A DNA stretch of 64,000 bases from Serpula lacrymans var. lacrymans S7.9 (taxonomy: Eukaryota > Basidiomycota > Agaricomycetes > Boletales > Serpulaceae), in the NCBI RefSeq assembly GCF_000218685.1, contig NW_006763302.1, forward strand, positions 1,396,375 through 1,460,374, given 5' to 3'. The notes below the pieces were generated by a model. The model did no database searches. It saw only the letters and a list, made by a program, of their open reading frames with translations, and had not been told where the DNA came from. Numbering within the stretch: the first letter of the stretch is position 1; the number at the start of each line of letters is the position of its first letter. This document shows, piece after piece, positions 39,403 through 51,975 of this stretch. The position numbers and the translations under genes are program-made.

Positions 39403-42050
39403 GTAAGTGCAATGTATTGACAAAGTTGGGAGATTTTAAAGGCTAGATTGTTAACTGCTAGAACTAACTTTTCTAATTCACTGATAAAAGAGGATGAAGC
39501 TGATGAGTCTTCATAGTACCCTGTTTCAGCATTGCTGTGGGTAGGTAGGGGATTGGTTATGGAGTTAACAGGTACTGCAATGTGCAGATCTCTGTTATTG
39601 AGTGCGCAGTGGAAATTTTTGAGGGAACGGTGTTTTTCTTCCGTCACCAGGCTATCTCTGACATCCGACACTTTGACAATTGTAGATGTGATCAAATATA
39701 ACTGCTATAGTGAGGACTTGTGAAAGGAAGAGCAAAAGTATTACTTCAAGATAGGTGGGGATGTTGGTAGGTCAATTAGCTAATAGCTAGAAGGCAAGGT
39801 TGTGTTTTAGTTGTAGAATGGACAGTGAAAGACAGAATGTCCAAGGGAATGAAGAAAATGGTAGTTAGGACTATAATGGGTTTAAGCAAGATGGTGCACT
39901 GTAAACAGATTGTAGGATGAGCTTTTTATTTTATGAGGCAATGTTTAAACTATAACAAAAAAAAACTATCTCTGACTGCACTTGCAGGGAGTAAAGGGGC
40001 ACAATGAGTCTTGAGATCAATAGATGCTAGAGATTATAGCAAGTCAAGGACAGAGAGTAGACTCAAGGGTTTTGTTGAGGAGTAAAACAGATATTTCAAG
40101 TAATAAAAAGCTAAAGAATCATACAGAGATATGTAGGGTTTTTATAGTTGACTGTCTATCTCCCCAGACCGAAAGAGGAATAAAGGAAAATGGTCTGAGG
40201 ATGGGACTGACCAATAAGACAAAAGAATAACTATTGTATGACTTCATGGATTAATAAGTGGGTGAGAGTGTGTGCTAATAATAGGTTTGTCAGGCATGTT
40301 CAGAAACCGTAATCTCATGATGAGGCACAATCTCTAACTAAAGCCTTTATTAACATGTCCAGACACTAATAGAGTTTGGAGCTGGTTAGCAAGATCTCAG
40401 CTACTAGTCCTTACCCATTGTGCCGGCTGACTGAGAGTACTGCCCATTCTCTGATCTGCATAGCGGTGATTAAGAAAACCCGTCAGGGCAATGAGAAAGA
40501 ATATAGCAAATGACACCTCTAGCCCTAAGGCCAGAGGTGTAATGGGGAAAGTGTTTGAAAACCAAGACATAGAAATGAAGAAGTAAGGAAAAGTAAATAG
40601 TCCTTACACAGTTCTGTCAAGCGCTATTAGTGCTGGTTGGCATCTCCCAAAGTTGCTGATGGTAAAGATCAAGTGATGCACAACAAATTTTCCAATACTC
40701 AACCCCTACAGCAAATGATAATGAGTGGACCAAGCAATGATTGGAGATAGACAGCTGTAGAAATTATATTACATAAGCAAATTTTGGAGCTTTGCCTGAA
40801 GATTTACTCTGTGATTATAACTGGCTTTTTGTGGCCACCATTGTTCTTTCACATAAGAAGCATGTATTTATATTGTTACAGCATTCATTTGCTAAAGGAA
40901 TCCTTCTCCTGTGCCTGTTCCCACGCCCTGAGGGACCGAATATCCAACAACAGCATCTTTTGAGCAAAATCAAATTGAGAGTTGTCTAAGAAAACTGCTC
41001 AAATCATTCATTTAGATATGTTGGAAGATTGGGTGAGGGTTATTATGCATCATCTGGTGGAGTCAAGAACAAAGACCAGCTTGAGTAAGGCCTTGCATGT
41101 TGTGACCTGAACTCCTGTCAAATACACTAGTTCCTGGACCCAGAGGTTCCAGGTTTCCATTTTGACATTGAAGTTTTTTCTTCCCGGAACCTTATACCTC
41201 TTATGTACCAACCTACATGACTCACCCTTTCATTTGCAAGCAATTTGTGTGACTCAATTGATACCGCATTCTTGTTTCCTTTGCTGTCCATTCAATATAG
41301 TGGTTTGCATGGTAGCAGACAGAGCCAGATCCTGACATACAAATTTTTGGGGCACCTACAACTAAGTGTGGCCAGAACGGGGTAAACAGCAATGATCAGA
41401 CAATGACAATTATCAGAGATACCTGCAAAACAGTACTGTAAATGAGTCGGTGCTGAAAAACTTTACCTCGCCGTTTGGTACATTGTAGAGAGGAATGCTA
41501 ATGCTATAGTAACTCGCCACAACAAGGGGACCAAAACGCAAAACAACCGGGTCCAGGTCTGCCCCGGAGGGCCATGTTATTTGATAGGACTTTTGACAAG
41601 ATCGATTTTTTCTTCTCTCGAAAGAGAAATCGCGCTTGAATCTAGGGTGCCTTGTTGTATTGGAGGCTGTAGTGGCAAGGGTTTCATGTAGAACGTGAGT
41701 TGCGGAGTTATGATGCGACTATTGTGCTTTAGGATAAGGCACTTGAAGCGACCCCTGAGAGATTGCCAAGCTCAGAATTTTGCATCTGTTGATAGTACGA
41801 TTTCCGGCGACGAATTGATTAGGGCTTAAACACCGTAATTAATTATGGTCGATACCTTTAATACTAGGCCAATGCAGAATCGGAATAACTCAGCGCATGC
41901 TCACAGACAAGTTTGAGGTGGTATGAGCCGTATCCTGACTTTGGTGGTCACCATCCCAGCGCGTTGTGTACGATTATTGACGCGTTTGCCTTTTTCCACG
42001 TCACACCGCCATTCCTATTTTCAGTTGCCAGGTCCTTAGCATCCACCATC
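39403..42050 (+). other. Degenerate AT-rich sequence, then intergenic
   Basis: 39403-40000 has a minus-strand open stretch (ISELEKLVLAVNNLAFKISQL) of unknown origin; 40010-40640 is repeat F copy 2. From about 41,300 the composition becomes gene-like, and the last 150 bp are the leader of the gene at 42051. Confidence 0.4.
40010..40640 (-). repeat. Repeat F, copy 2
   Basis: Minus-strand translation near 40,540 again gives FPITPLALGLE followed by a hydrophobic run, and the TATAAAAA and ATTCTTTAG words occur in the same order as in copy 1. Confidence 0.4.
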
Positions 42051-43472
42051 ATGGGCTCAACTCTCAGCGACATTTCTTCACAAAACGCCCTGACTGCCGC
42101 TGTCGTCGCCGGCGTACTGGTATTTGGATATCTTTCATACTCACCCAAATCCCCGGCTGCCCAGCCCACCGCTGTTACTGCGACTCCGGCTGGCAAGGGA
42201 AAGAAGAAGAAGAAACAAGTTGCGTTGACAAAGAGCCCAGAACATTCCGACAACATGGGCAAAATGCAGGACAAGTCGTCTAAGAACAGCCTAGTTGTAG
42301 AACCGGCCGTCGTCGCAACCCCAGCGTCCATTCCTGGCGAATTTACTGAAACCGGGACAGTCGCCGAACAGCCGACACCAAAGTCAAAGAAGGGAAAGAA
42401 GAAGAAATCCAAAGGTGTGAGGGGGGAGTCTTCAGCGGGAAAGAATGTCTCTTCCCAGCCCGACCATTCCGATGATGCATCAGGCACTTCCACAGACCTG
42501 AATTCCCTGCCCACATCGAAACAGAAACGGCCCTCTCCGCCCGCCGCTGCACCGATTCCCCAGCTAAAATCATCCCCTTCTTTTGATACCGATAGTTCCT
42601 GGACACGTGTCGAGTCCCATCCGCGACCTACAAAACGCTCCTCCCAGGATGCCTCTAATCAGCTGGGTGTCTCAACGGAGTTCGCTAGTAGTGATGCTGG
42701 CGTTACAAGCTCTGCTACAGGCAACTCTTCTCCTGTTACCGAACGCACAGACGATAGTGCCTCCGCAATCGTGGATGCAGACGCGCCCGGATCTACAGGG
42801 GTAAATCGAAGAACTCTCGCTGAGAGGCTTCTCCCGAAACCGAGAAAAACTGGTGTTGCAGAGTACGTCAACGCTCCTATTCGCGCGCCTTAATACTATT
42901 ACTCAAAACTCACGCTCTTATTGTTTGGGCAGCATGCTAGAAGAACCAGATTATCCCGGCGTAGCTCGCATCATGCGAGTGCAGCCTCGGCCCGGAGAGA
43001 AGCCGGCGACAGGCTTCTCATGGGCAGATTACGAAGACGTCCATGTTGACGACGGGAGTGCTGGTTTACATGATGCAGACGGAGAAGATGAAGCTGAATG
43101 GGGCGTTGTGAAGAGCAAAAGTCGCTCTAGTAAGCCCCCTCATGTCGCCTATACTCTTTATTAATCACTAACTTCGTATCACTTTCCGTCTCCCTAGAAC
43201 CGAACCGTGCAGAGGCTACGTCCGTATCCTCAACTCAGAAGGCCCCAGATACGATGACGAAACGACAACGACAGAACGCGAATAAGCGCGAAGCGGAGAA
43301 AGCAGCGAAGAGTGAGGTTGAGTCCCAGCGGCTGGCTACCCTCGCAAAACACAAGCGTGACTTGGAGCGTGAACGGATCATGGAACAATACTCACGTAAA
43401 GGTGGTGCAAAGACTCTGGGAGGAGGCATGCAGGCTACCGTTGACGAACGGGGCAAATTGGTTTGGGAATAA
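42051..43472 (+). CDS. Lysine-rich, N-terminally membrane-anchored protein of unknown function
   Basis: Exons 42051-42862, 42933-43129 and 43198-43472 give 427 aa. The chosen ATG (CCACCATCATGGG) starts MGSTLSDISSQNALTAAVV; an in-frame upstream ATG at 41913 exists but lacks similar context. Residues about 14-33 form a hydrophobic anchor (AAVVAGVLVFGYLSY). Then come Lys clusters (KGKKKKKQ, KSKKGKKKKSKG), a long Ser/Thr/Pro disordered region, the segment GFSWADYEDV...EAEWGVVKSKSRS, and a charged helical C-terminus (KRQRQNANKREAEKAAKSE, KHKRDLERERIMEQYSRK). Similar unnamed proteins are, from memory, common in basidiomycetes. The layout suggests a membrane-tethered protein with a basic, possibly RNA- or ribosome-contacting, cytosolic part; that is inference. 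Introns are 70 and 68 nt with canonical ends. Confidence 0.8.
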
Positions 43473-43905
43473 CCATGTTTCTTTTAGGACATTTCCCCGT
43501 TTTTTCCCCTTGTCTTACCGTTGTGGCAGATAGAAGTTGTAGTTATTTTAACGGTCGAGGCTTGCAGTTGATACCCGGATTGAGCTATGCATTACAACAT
43601 TATATTTCGTCAAAGCATGCAAGACAGTAAGATCCAACTACACTGATATCTGATATAGTACATATAGGAGTCTTTCCCGTTTCACGATGGCTGAAGAGGG
43701 GTATAAAGCGGAGAAAAAATATTGTGGGGACAGTAGAAAGCTACAAGTGGTCAACGTAAGCACGCCAATGATTTCTGCACGTAAAAAAGCCTTGAAGCCA
43801 AACTAGGATGTACAAGAATATAATACAGAGTCCGGAAATGACAGCGGGAAAAAACGCTGTCTCGTTGTGAAGTCATGTCGCCAGAACAAGAAAATTTACG
43901 GAGCA
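43473..43905 (+). other. Convergent 3' intergenic region
   Basis: About 430 bp between two convergent stop codons; nothing else recognised. Confidence 0.6.
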
Positions 43906-45548
43906 TTACCGCTCTCTGATATCATAGCTAGGTCCGTGTGTCCGCTCCTTGGACTCGCCTACATCTCGCCCAGGCTGAAGACTAGGGAGAACAAGGGGTG
44001 GATCACTATATCGTCGAGAGAACCCATGAGGAACATGTAGCGACATGCCTGGTCCAGGCACGATAGTGTTCTCCATGAGAACATCGGACGAGCTGCTAGC
44101 GACCGATGTTTCCACTGTCGCAGGGCGGTGGTGCGTACCCGTCGTCGTGCCACTGGGCCTTTCCAAGCCTCTGGTTGTGGGCGCAGACGCTCGCCCAGTA
44201 ACGTGAGCGTCTGCGCGTGGCAGTTTTTTGACTGGGCATCGACATTGTAAGGAGAGGTGATAGAAGCGAGGGATAGTGGAGATTGTTTCAGAGTTGTGGG
44301 AGATTTGGGATCGGAGAGGCGGCGAACTCCTGGTGGAGGAAGAGGCTGTATAGATGTATGTGACAGGACAGATGGTGGGCCATGTGGGGTCCTGGATGTG
44401 AAACTACGCGGAGATTCAGCTCTGGGATAGCGATGTGGTGGCTGGGGTTGTTCTTGAGTGAATGATGATGATAACGGCATGCCTTGCTGATATAACATGG
44501 TATTTGTGGAATGACCCGGCTGGAACGGGCTGACAGCGTCTGAGGGTGCCCCTGGAATGTCTGCGGGCATTGCATACAGAGGCACGTTAACTGGTCCGGG
44601 AGGCACGGAGAAAAAACGTGAAACCACCGTTTCCAGGTGGATAAATCTGGCTTTCAGTTCCTCATACTCAGCTCTACTCCTGGACTTGAGATCTTCGTAT
44701 TCTGCTCGGCTAACATACTTATCTCTAGAATTTTGTTTTCCCCGATAAAATAGAAAATCGACAAAATGAGTTTATGCCAAAGCCAATATAAAAGCAAGAA
44801 CATCAGACACTTACACAGGCTCAAGAGTGCGCCACTGGCATTTTGACTGTTCACCGCGACGCGTACAGGGCCCACACGGCTGTGCCCTAGAATGCAGTAT
44901 CGTTAGCATCAAGCATAATGATGCCACCCATAAGATCCGAACCTGTCACACTTGATCTTCCGCCTTTTACATTCTAGTGAAGCGCGTGACATACAAAATC
45001 ATAAGGTAAGCATGAAAATGCCACGTATCGCGATGAATCAAGAACCGTTCCGAATCGTTTCCGAATCGATAAGAAAAAAACGTGTTTGAATGTTAGAGAT
45101 ACGGGGTCTGGTAATTGAAGATGATGTGCTCACCGTTACAGCTCAACGCTTGTCGGCGTCGCTTCTTCTTAGCTGGACCCTGCTGGTCAGCGTCTCCTTC
45201 GAGTTCGGACTCGAGTGTTTCAGTGCGACCATAGACGTTAGAATGAGACTGGGTAGAGTGCCCGGAATGTAGGTCCCCGCTGCCGGAAGCTATTGGATAT
45301 GTTGGAGGAGGATAGCTGTAGGCAGAGGTAGATGCATCAGGGAGTGTCTCTTGTTGTGACATACCGGAAGGAGGTAGATAGGGGTGTAGTTGACGTATTG
45401 AGGGAAGTGATGGCTGCTGGGAATAATGTGATGAAGACTGGACCGAAGAGCGATTCTGGTCGTCAGATGTGTATAGGGTTGCCAGACGACGAGGAGGCAC
45501 GGGGGAGTTTCGACCAGGCTGGTTGTGTGACTGCCTGGGAGGGTCCAT
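43906..45548 (-). CDS. Zn2Cys6 fungal-type transcription factor
   Basis: Exons from ATG 45548: 45548-45134, 44973-44943, 44886-44815, then 44724 leftwards. Splicing assembles the binuclear zinc cluster from three exons: SCN|ECKRRKIKCDR|AQPCGPCTRRGEQSKCQW (C-X2-C-X6-C...C-X2-C-X6-C), preceded by a basic KKKRRRQ and a Ser/Pro-rich 130-residue N-terminus. After the cluster comes a heptad-like helix (KYVSRAEYEDLKSRSRAEYE) expected to dimerise. The C-terminus is disordered and Pro-rich. The last exon can read through to 43959, or an intron near 44,160-44,230 can switch to a frame ending SRRYSDPPLVLPSLQ...DIRER at 43906; the second reads more like protein, but its splice sites are weak. It is a nuclear DNA-binding regulator; targets are unknown. 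The first intron (160 nt) is long for this locus. Confidence 0.85.
44181..44216 (+). repeat. Perfect 12-bp inverted repeat with 12-nt loop inside the transcription factor gene
   Basis: GCGCAGACGCTC and GAGCGTCTGCGC are exact reverse complements separated by 12 nt. It coincides with the point where the reading frame of the last exon is ambiguous. Confidence 0.85.
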
Positions 45549-48111
45549 TAGAAAAAGAAAAAGGTTGTGTCAGTAAGCACGATACTCTCGAAATGGAACG
45601 GACAAAGAACATGGAAGAGGATCGGCAGAGGGTCGACGCGAACCCGAAGGAAGTGAGGCGAGATATAAGTAAGACTGACTGAGACGGGGTAAAGAGAGAA
45701 AGCCTGTGTGGCTGTTCAGATCGCCTAATAAGGAGAGCTCAAAGTAGGATAGTGTCACGGTTTCAGCGAAAGGCGCTAATAAACTTCCGATATGACAGAG
45801 AGACCCTGATCAGATTTAGGGCCTGCGCCAGCTAGTTGGTGAATGGTGATAAGTAAGTATCAGGGTTAACGCAAGTGTAACGTGGAAGGTGCCAAAGGTG
45901 GCACGGAAGGCCATTCCTCTCGCGATCTCCGGGTCTATTATTTGGTACGAGATGGAATCTGTTACGATTACAAGGCAGCTCTAAATACTCAGGTTCGGAC
46001 ACGATATGGAAAGCTGTCCATGTGTATGAGCAAGGTGTTAGGGCGTGTACCTGCGGATAAATGGTACTGTGAGTAAAAGGAGGTGGGTGCAGACGTGATA
46101 TACTGCCTCTGATTGTGGCTGATTTGCTTTTCAGCTTGCTGACTATGTGGTGCAGAGTATACTTGGCTACGGAGGCACACGATTCTATCTCTGTCCGCAT
46201 TGGGCAATGATGTGTAAATTAGACTTTTGCATTGATCTGAGACGCGGCTTATCCCGTGTAAACCCCGCCTATGTCCGAGATAACCATCCCTCTCTTCCTC
46301 CTGGAGACCGTTGTCGTCGTCCCAGTCGCCGTCGCCGTCGTCCGCAACAGCATGCAGGTGCGTTCATGGCCATTATCGACCTCATCTCCGTACAATACAT
46401 CCGCGATGCCCGGATGGCGGTGCGATATTCCGCCTCCTCATTCGGATCATCATGACACCCTCAATGATGCCTCTTTAGACACAGATGGAGCACATACCTC
46501 CAGCTCATCCATCTCATGCTTTCCGCCTCTTCGGATTCTCTTAGATCTTCATCTCCATGCAAATCACTCACATGACACCCTTTCCTGTGTCCTATCAGCA
46601 GGTGTTCTGTCCATGAGGCCTCTTCCAAGTCCTTAGATCAACACGATGCGTGGAAGAGATAGTGCGTACGCAATCATCTATGTATCTATATGGTAATCCC
46701 AGGTACGTACTATCCTCCAGCCTTCTCTTTGACGCTCTTTACTATTCCTGGACTCCTCATGTGCACAATCCTCATGTGGATAGCCATACCATCATGCCAC
46801 AGGCCGGCCGTCCATGCCGTTAGCGTCGCTCCTGAAATAGGTGTCCTCGGTGGATTAAAGACCTTTCATTACTTCCAGCATTCTGTAAACGACCAAACCC
46901 TTGGCGAACAGCGTGCTTGCTTGTCATCAGATAATCGCGGATTACGTGAATCGGTAACCGCAGAGGGCAGTGAATAGATATTACCCTTCTCAAAACCATG
47001 AACTCATGGAAATAGTACTACATCAAAATATTTACTAGTTGTTCCACACCTGCCATGGTCACCTGACTACCCCCTGTGCCCTTCAGCTCTTCTGTACATC
47101 TATCCCCAAGTTCGTCCATCCTCACTCCGCAAACGCCTATCATGTCCTGACCGTCCTTCGACGAAGCTCAAAGTCTTCCATGTCCACCGATACCGTAATC
47201 TCCGTTGTCATTAACCGCTGAGTGAATTGCTCACCGGTTCTCACACCTGATGGAGGTTTTATATTGACATTGACGTCGTCACTGGAGTTAACGCGTTAAC
47301 TGTTACCACATCCTGTTTTCTGTGACGAACACCATGCCAGCAATATACGTCTGTATAGCGTCATGCAAGTGCTCTATCGCCGCTCGTAGTTCAACGCGAG
47401 GCAACAATGAAGACTTCGTGCCCTTCGACTTCCCTCCTTTCGAGTTTGTATAGTCCTTCATTTTGCACAGCATAAAACACCGCAAGGTCAACGCACCGTA
47501 GTCACCGAGCTTAAAATGTTTCCCATTCTTGCCGACGAAACTCTACTCCGTCCCCCTGTACCGAAATCGACTTTCATATAGTACCACAGCCTCATAGGAG
47601 CTTAACGCCGCCCATTCAGGTACGATTGAACGTCCAACTTATCTATCATTTTGACTTGTTTTTCTAATCGGATCAGTGTCAATCAATTGCAAGAGAAAAG
47701 CTTACTCGTGCTTGCTTATTTCCGCTTTGTATAACGACGGAGAAGTGTTCATTTTTCATGAACGCCCGTCTATGATTCTGATAACTGCTGCGCATTACTT
47801 ACATCGATGGTGGTATTCTTGATTACTTTTATAGGTATAGTCAGCTTGAGGCCATGATGGGACTGATGGGCCACCGATATTCTCGGTAGCAGTGCCATGA
47901 GGTTGCATTCAGAACAGGTTTAGCACTAGCACTGCGAGGTAACAAAAATTATCTTCACGGCGTTACACTATCTTTGAACTTCAGAATTCAGGATCAGGGC
48001 TCAAGGCGATCCCGAATCAAGGAACATAACGTACCTCTTAGGGTCGGTTAGGCAACAAACTAAACCTCGCGGCTTTGACCAGATCAGTCAACCACGTCGA
48101 CTTTCACGTCA
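45549..48111 (+). other. Gene-poor region, no supported gene
   Basis: Several open stretches exist on both strands (for example 46271-46636 +, starting with a hydrophobic MSEITIPLFLLETVVVVPVA followed by a GTGCGT donor, and 47303-47491 -), but none connects into a convincing spliced frame or shows a family motif. The first few hundred bases are the upstream region of the transcription factor. Confidence 0.4.
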
Positions 48112-48920
48112 CTATAAGATCCCAGTGCGGTGGCCTGGAGGCTGTAATACTTGGTCCGACGATTCCGGAACATGTGTATAACTAGCGAATAAAATGAGTT
48201 AGTATATATGAACGCTGTGCACATACTTGTGCTGTAATCCAACACGTGCCAGGATTTCTTCCACATATGTATCATTTTGAATGTTAACTTGAAATCGATT
48301 GTTTGGTAGTTGCCATAGTAGACTATGTCATGTTCGCACAGGCGGCTGGGAAGGGAAATTCATTTTCCACCACGCAGAATATGTGGTATTGAGATTTTTG
48401 ATATTATATGCGGATAAGTTTGTGCTGTGTACTGCGATATAGGGAATCAGTATACCCCATGTATACTGATAGGTCATGATGCATAATAGCATGTTCATTA
48501 TAATATTATAAGACAATGTCCTGCAGTATACGTACTCACTGTGCGCTTAACCCTCACCATGCTTTGCCCATCCGAGCGTAGACCGAGTAACTCACACGTT
48601 TGCATGTAAAATCATATATCCGATGACTCCATTTGATACATTTGATACATTTGCCTTGGCCCGTATGCGGCGAAATACAACGAAGGGAAGGGACATTCCC
48701 CATCGGAACCTTGATCTTAGACGCAGCCAGGGCCTCAGATGCAGCACTTCGTCCGACATCCCTAGCTGTTCTGTTACACGAAGATTGGTAGGATGAGTCT
48801 GCCAAGTGATGTCACGTTAAAATTAATCACTTTCACAAAAGAACGCAGCAAACGGACTCTCACCGGAGGAATAGGAGCTCTGACCAATGTAAGTGGCTGT
48901 GTGGCCGAGTTTCCACATGG
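48112..48920 (-). CDS. Spliced gene of unknown function with many N-glycosylation sequons (5' end not found)
   Basis: Five minus-strand exons, 48920-48864, 48798-48596, 48538-48374, 48322-48227 and 48181-48112, join in frame through four GT-AG introns of 65, 57, 51 and 45 nt. One has a textbook ACTAAC branch site. The 196-residue product contains VRAPIPPTHPTNLRVTEQLG, MSDEVLHLRPWLRLRSRFRW, a hydrophobic MNMLLCIMTYQYTWGILIPY, and five NxS/T sites (NVS twice, NTT, NDT, NYT), ending QPPGHRTGIL. The upstream limit is a TTTTAG acceptor, so at least one 5' exon is missing from this model; an internal start at MSDEV is also possible. I recognise no family. A secreted or membrane glycoprotein is inference from the sequons and the hydrophobic stretch. 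Confidence 0.45.
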
Positions 48921-50217
48921 CTAAAATATTTTCTCTTGCGTCGACCCTATGAAGTAAAGGAGACTTTGGAGGTGGGTTTATAGCACCAAATTTTATTTCG
49001 CGCGGCGGCAGGACTATGGCCCATGGCTCCACCAACTTTATCAGTGTGCCGCTAGGCTGACCCTAGGACAATCTACGAGTTGGAAAATGATTGGGACAGG
49101 CCATGTGAATGATGAGGCATCTGTTGAACGGATCCGATCTACGACGATCTAACTTGGCGCTCAGCCTGTCCACGATACAACAGCAGAGCGACCGAGATGA
49201 GTTTTGACGTGTACGCTCGCTTGTTGAGCGACGACTTGCCGTGGATTACGGATATATATTGCGAAGGCCTGCCTGGTCAACATCGGATCGATCTGTTTTC
49301 GAGGAATGGGTATGGACGTGTAGAGCCTCCATGAGAAGGTCATGCATAGAGACTCAAATGTCAATTCTCGTGAGGCCTTGTCCGCTCAATGCCAAAATGT
49401 GTCCTTTCATAGTGGATGTAATTCCAGCACTGCGGTTGGGAAAGGTGGCTTTATATGGCCTTTACCATGGGGACGAGAATGTTTAGTATAGAGCATTGTA
49501 TGTGAATTGATAATAACCAGACAAGGTCACAAGGGGAGAGTATCGTCCCTCATTATCTGTGGTAAAGTGAAAACTCGGTGAATTATGGAACTATTCGGTC
49601 GGGGTGGAAAGGGGGAAAAACACAAGGTGTAATGCCGGAAATATGTTTTTTTGCTCGCACCGCGTTTGTCTAGATGGTGCAGAAACAATGAGGTAGTGGA
49701 TAGCGAAGTGAAATACTGAACGGGCATACCCAAATGACATGCCGTCAAAAACACGAAGCAGAGTCCTGAATTACAATGTTTGAAAGACTACCACGCGGCA
49801 TCAGAAGCAATAGAACATGAATAGCTGCCTGCAATGACACAGCTAAAATAAACCCAGCGGTTTCCATACTACGATAAGACACATCAGGAGCCTTGCTGTA
49901 GCAGCTTTCAGGGAACCGCAGACTCGGATACAAACATTTGAGCGCTGCTAACAAAGCTTCCTCTATATCGAGACAATTCCGTTACGAGGACGTATAATCA
50001 GTGAGCTTGGCCGAAGGTTCTGCGGTTACGTCAAGACTTACTCTTACTGGGACATCTTTTCCTTTTCTTTCGAAGTTTCGATGCTTGTGTGTATGCACGT
50101 CAAGATAAGCTGCAGCGTTGTAATAATTGCAAGTACAGGAACAGAAAGGAGGTCTGCTTGTGGTTAGGCCGTCCGCACGTGACAGGTTGAAAAGTTGAGT
50201 TGACAGCACAGAAGGGC
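48921..50217 (+). other. No supported gene
   Basis: It may contain the 5' exon(s) of the gene at 48112-48920. Open stretches at 49161-49486 occur on both strands without recognisable motifs. Confidence 0.4.
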
Positions 50218-50937
50218 TTACAGGCCAGTAATAGCCTGTGGAACACAAATAACGAGCGCTAGTGAGTGCTCGTTAGAAAAAAATAAGAACCAGTATCAGA
50301 TGGTAAATCGCGACATCTTAATTCGTACCAGGATAGCGCTATAAGCTCTGGACTTTGTTGCAATGATATCTGCGCCGAGGTAGACATTTTTTGTGTTTGG
50401 CAGGTGAATCCAGTAATCCCGCATAAAGATATCACGATGCACCCACGTTGTTTTCTCTTTATTCTACCGGAGATGTGCGACAAGATCTGACTTGCAATGC
50501 TGATGACACTACGGCCACATGTCCCCTGCATAGCACAAGCTTGAAAATCCAGAAAGAGGACAGTAAGTCCGAGTCAGGCATATCAGTGATAAGACATTCG
50601 GACTCCACTCAGTTTACTTACAAAGATATGAAGCAAGGCTACCACGGCTTTCCCAAGGACTTGGCTCAAATTTGAAAAGGCCCGATACTTCCTTTTCTGT
50701 GAAGGTGAAGTGGTGAACTTGTTGAGGTCCTCTCTTCCTGTGCTCTTCTATGTAGCACCGAGCGACTGTGTGTTCAAGTTGTCCAAGGTTCACAGAAATA
50801 GATGCTACAATAAGTAGGATCTGTGCCAGCAATACTGCGGCCGTGGTAAGAGACGGAGAAGTTACAGGAGTTTTTGAAAAATATTTTTTTGTCGGCCTTT
50901 GCTTTCCGAGTAACAAGATACTGTACAATTGGCTCAA
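50218..50937 (-). CDS. Small spliced gene of unknown function, one predicted membrane segment
   Basis: Exons 50937-50622, 50539-50468, 50369-50329 and 50235-50218 join in frame with GT-AG introns of 82, 98 and 93 nt and give 148 aa. The start is the ATG of MSQLYSILLLG; a later start is possible. A hydrophobic stretch, TTAAVLLAQILLIVASISVN, is followed by a charged region (ARCYIEEHRKRGPQQVHHF) and a short tail ending AYSAILAITGL. No family recognised. Evidence is limited to phase-consistent splice sites. Confidence 0.35.
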
Positions 50938-51975
50938 CCGTTATTTTGATTTTATCTTGACTGGCCAGCACTAAGTAGTTCAATAGCATGGAGTGGATAT
51001 AAATGTTACAACTGCAGTCGTTGGAGTGTTCGTTGATGTGACTGAAGACACGCAGCCTGAGCTATTCATGTCATATTTTACAGACCATATATGTATATAT
51101 GGGACAGAATAGCCCAGTAACATGAGCTAGCTTGCTTCCGGTTGGTCGTAAGTACAGTCAAGAGGGAATTTCAAGTTGTGCTCTGAGGCCTTCGAATTAG
51201 GTTCACGTTGGAACTATTCGCGGAGTTTCTTACAGCTGGGTTACCGCGGAAACGTCCGCACAACGTGTTTAGAGGGTCACAGATGCTTGTTTTTTGAGCC
51301 CATGGCCATTCTTAACTGATGTACCGTTATCAACAGCTGTCCAGGCATGAATATCTTGGAATTCCACTGCATATCGATGCATTATATCTACTCGAATAAT
51401 ATTGTGCATATTATGTAATTACCAATTACTTGTATATACGGCTTTTTTCATCGACAGAAATGTTCTTTTAAGTGTTTACTTATAGCCAACCTGTGGATGG
51501 CAAGCACGTACTGATATCAATAGTTGTCTAATGATAGTATACAAGTCCACTCTGTCCTGAGGATATGTTATCTCTCGACTTTAACATTCCGCGCTGAGAC
51601 TAAGGCATACAAAGAACTTTTTTGCCATACGTCATTTAGGAAGGCTGATATTTATCACTGTCATGCTTACACCTACCTTGCACTATTTTATCTATACAAA
51701 CTTTACCACGTCAGAAAGTAATTTGTATCAACATATCTATATTTTCGGTCTAATAGACAGCAGATCATTACTGATGATGGAGGGAGATGGGCTGTTGATT
51801 TGCCTTCGTCCAGAAAAATAGAGCAACAATTAACCTCATTATAATGCCAGCGTAAAAGAGTATGATGCATGTAAAAAGAATTTTAGACTGGGCGATGTTC
51901 GTAGATGCACTGGAGGCAGGTATATGTTGACGGGTATATCAGAAGTATTTGACCACGGAGTTGAATGACTTTTCT
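50938..51975 (+). other. Intergenic, no supported feature
   Basis: Moderately AT-rich, with scattered short open stretches only. It includes the 3' flank of the large gene that ends at 51976. Confidence 0.5.

Noticed and set aside
39180..39695. Minus-strand 171-codon frame as a gene
   Set aside because: Its downstream third lies inside an LTR-like sequence and the rest is low-complexity without motifs; most likely a chance frame in repeats.
36250..40640. Repeat F copies as the two LTRs of one element around the gag frame
   Set aside because: The copies are too diverged for an LTR pair, lack TG...CA ends that I can define, and show no target duplication.
43254..43472. Separate small gene starting MTKRQRQNANKRE
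   Set aside because: It is the last exon of the gene at 42051, joined in frame through a canonical 68-nt intron.
46271..46636. Possible gene starting with hydrophobic MSEITIPLFLLETVV
   Set aside because: The reading frame cannot be extended by consistent splice sites and no homologous motif is visible.
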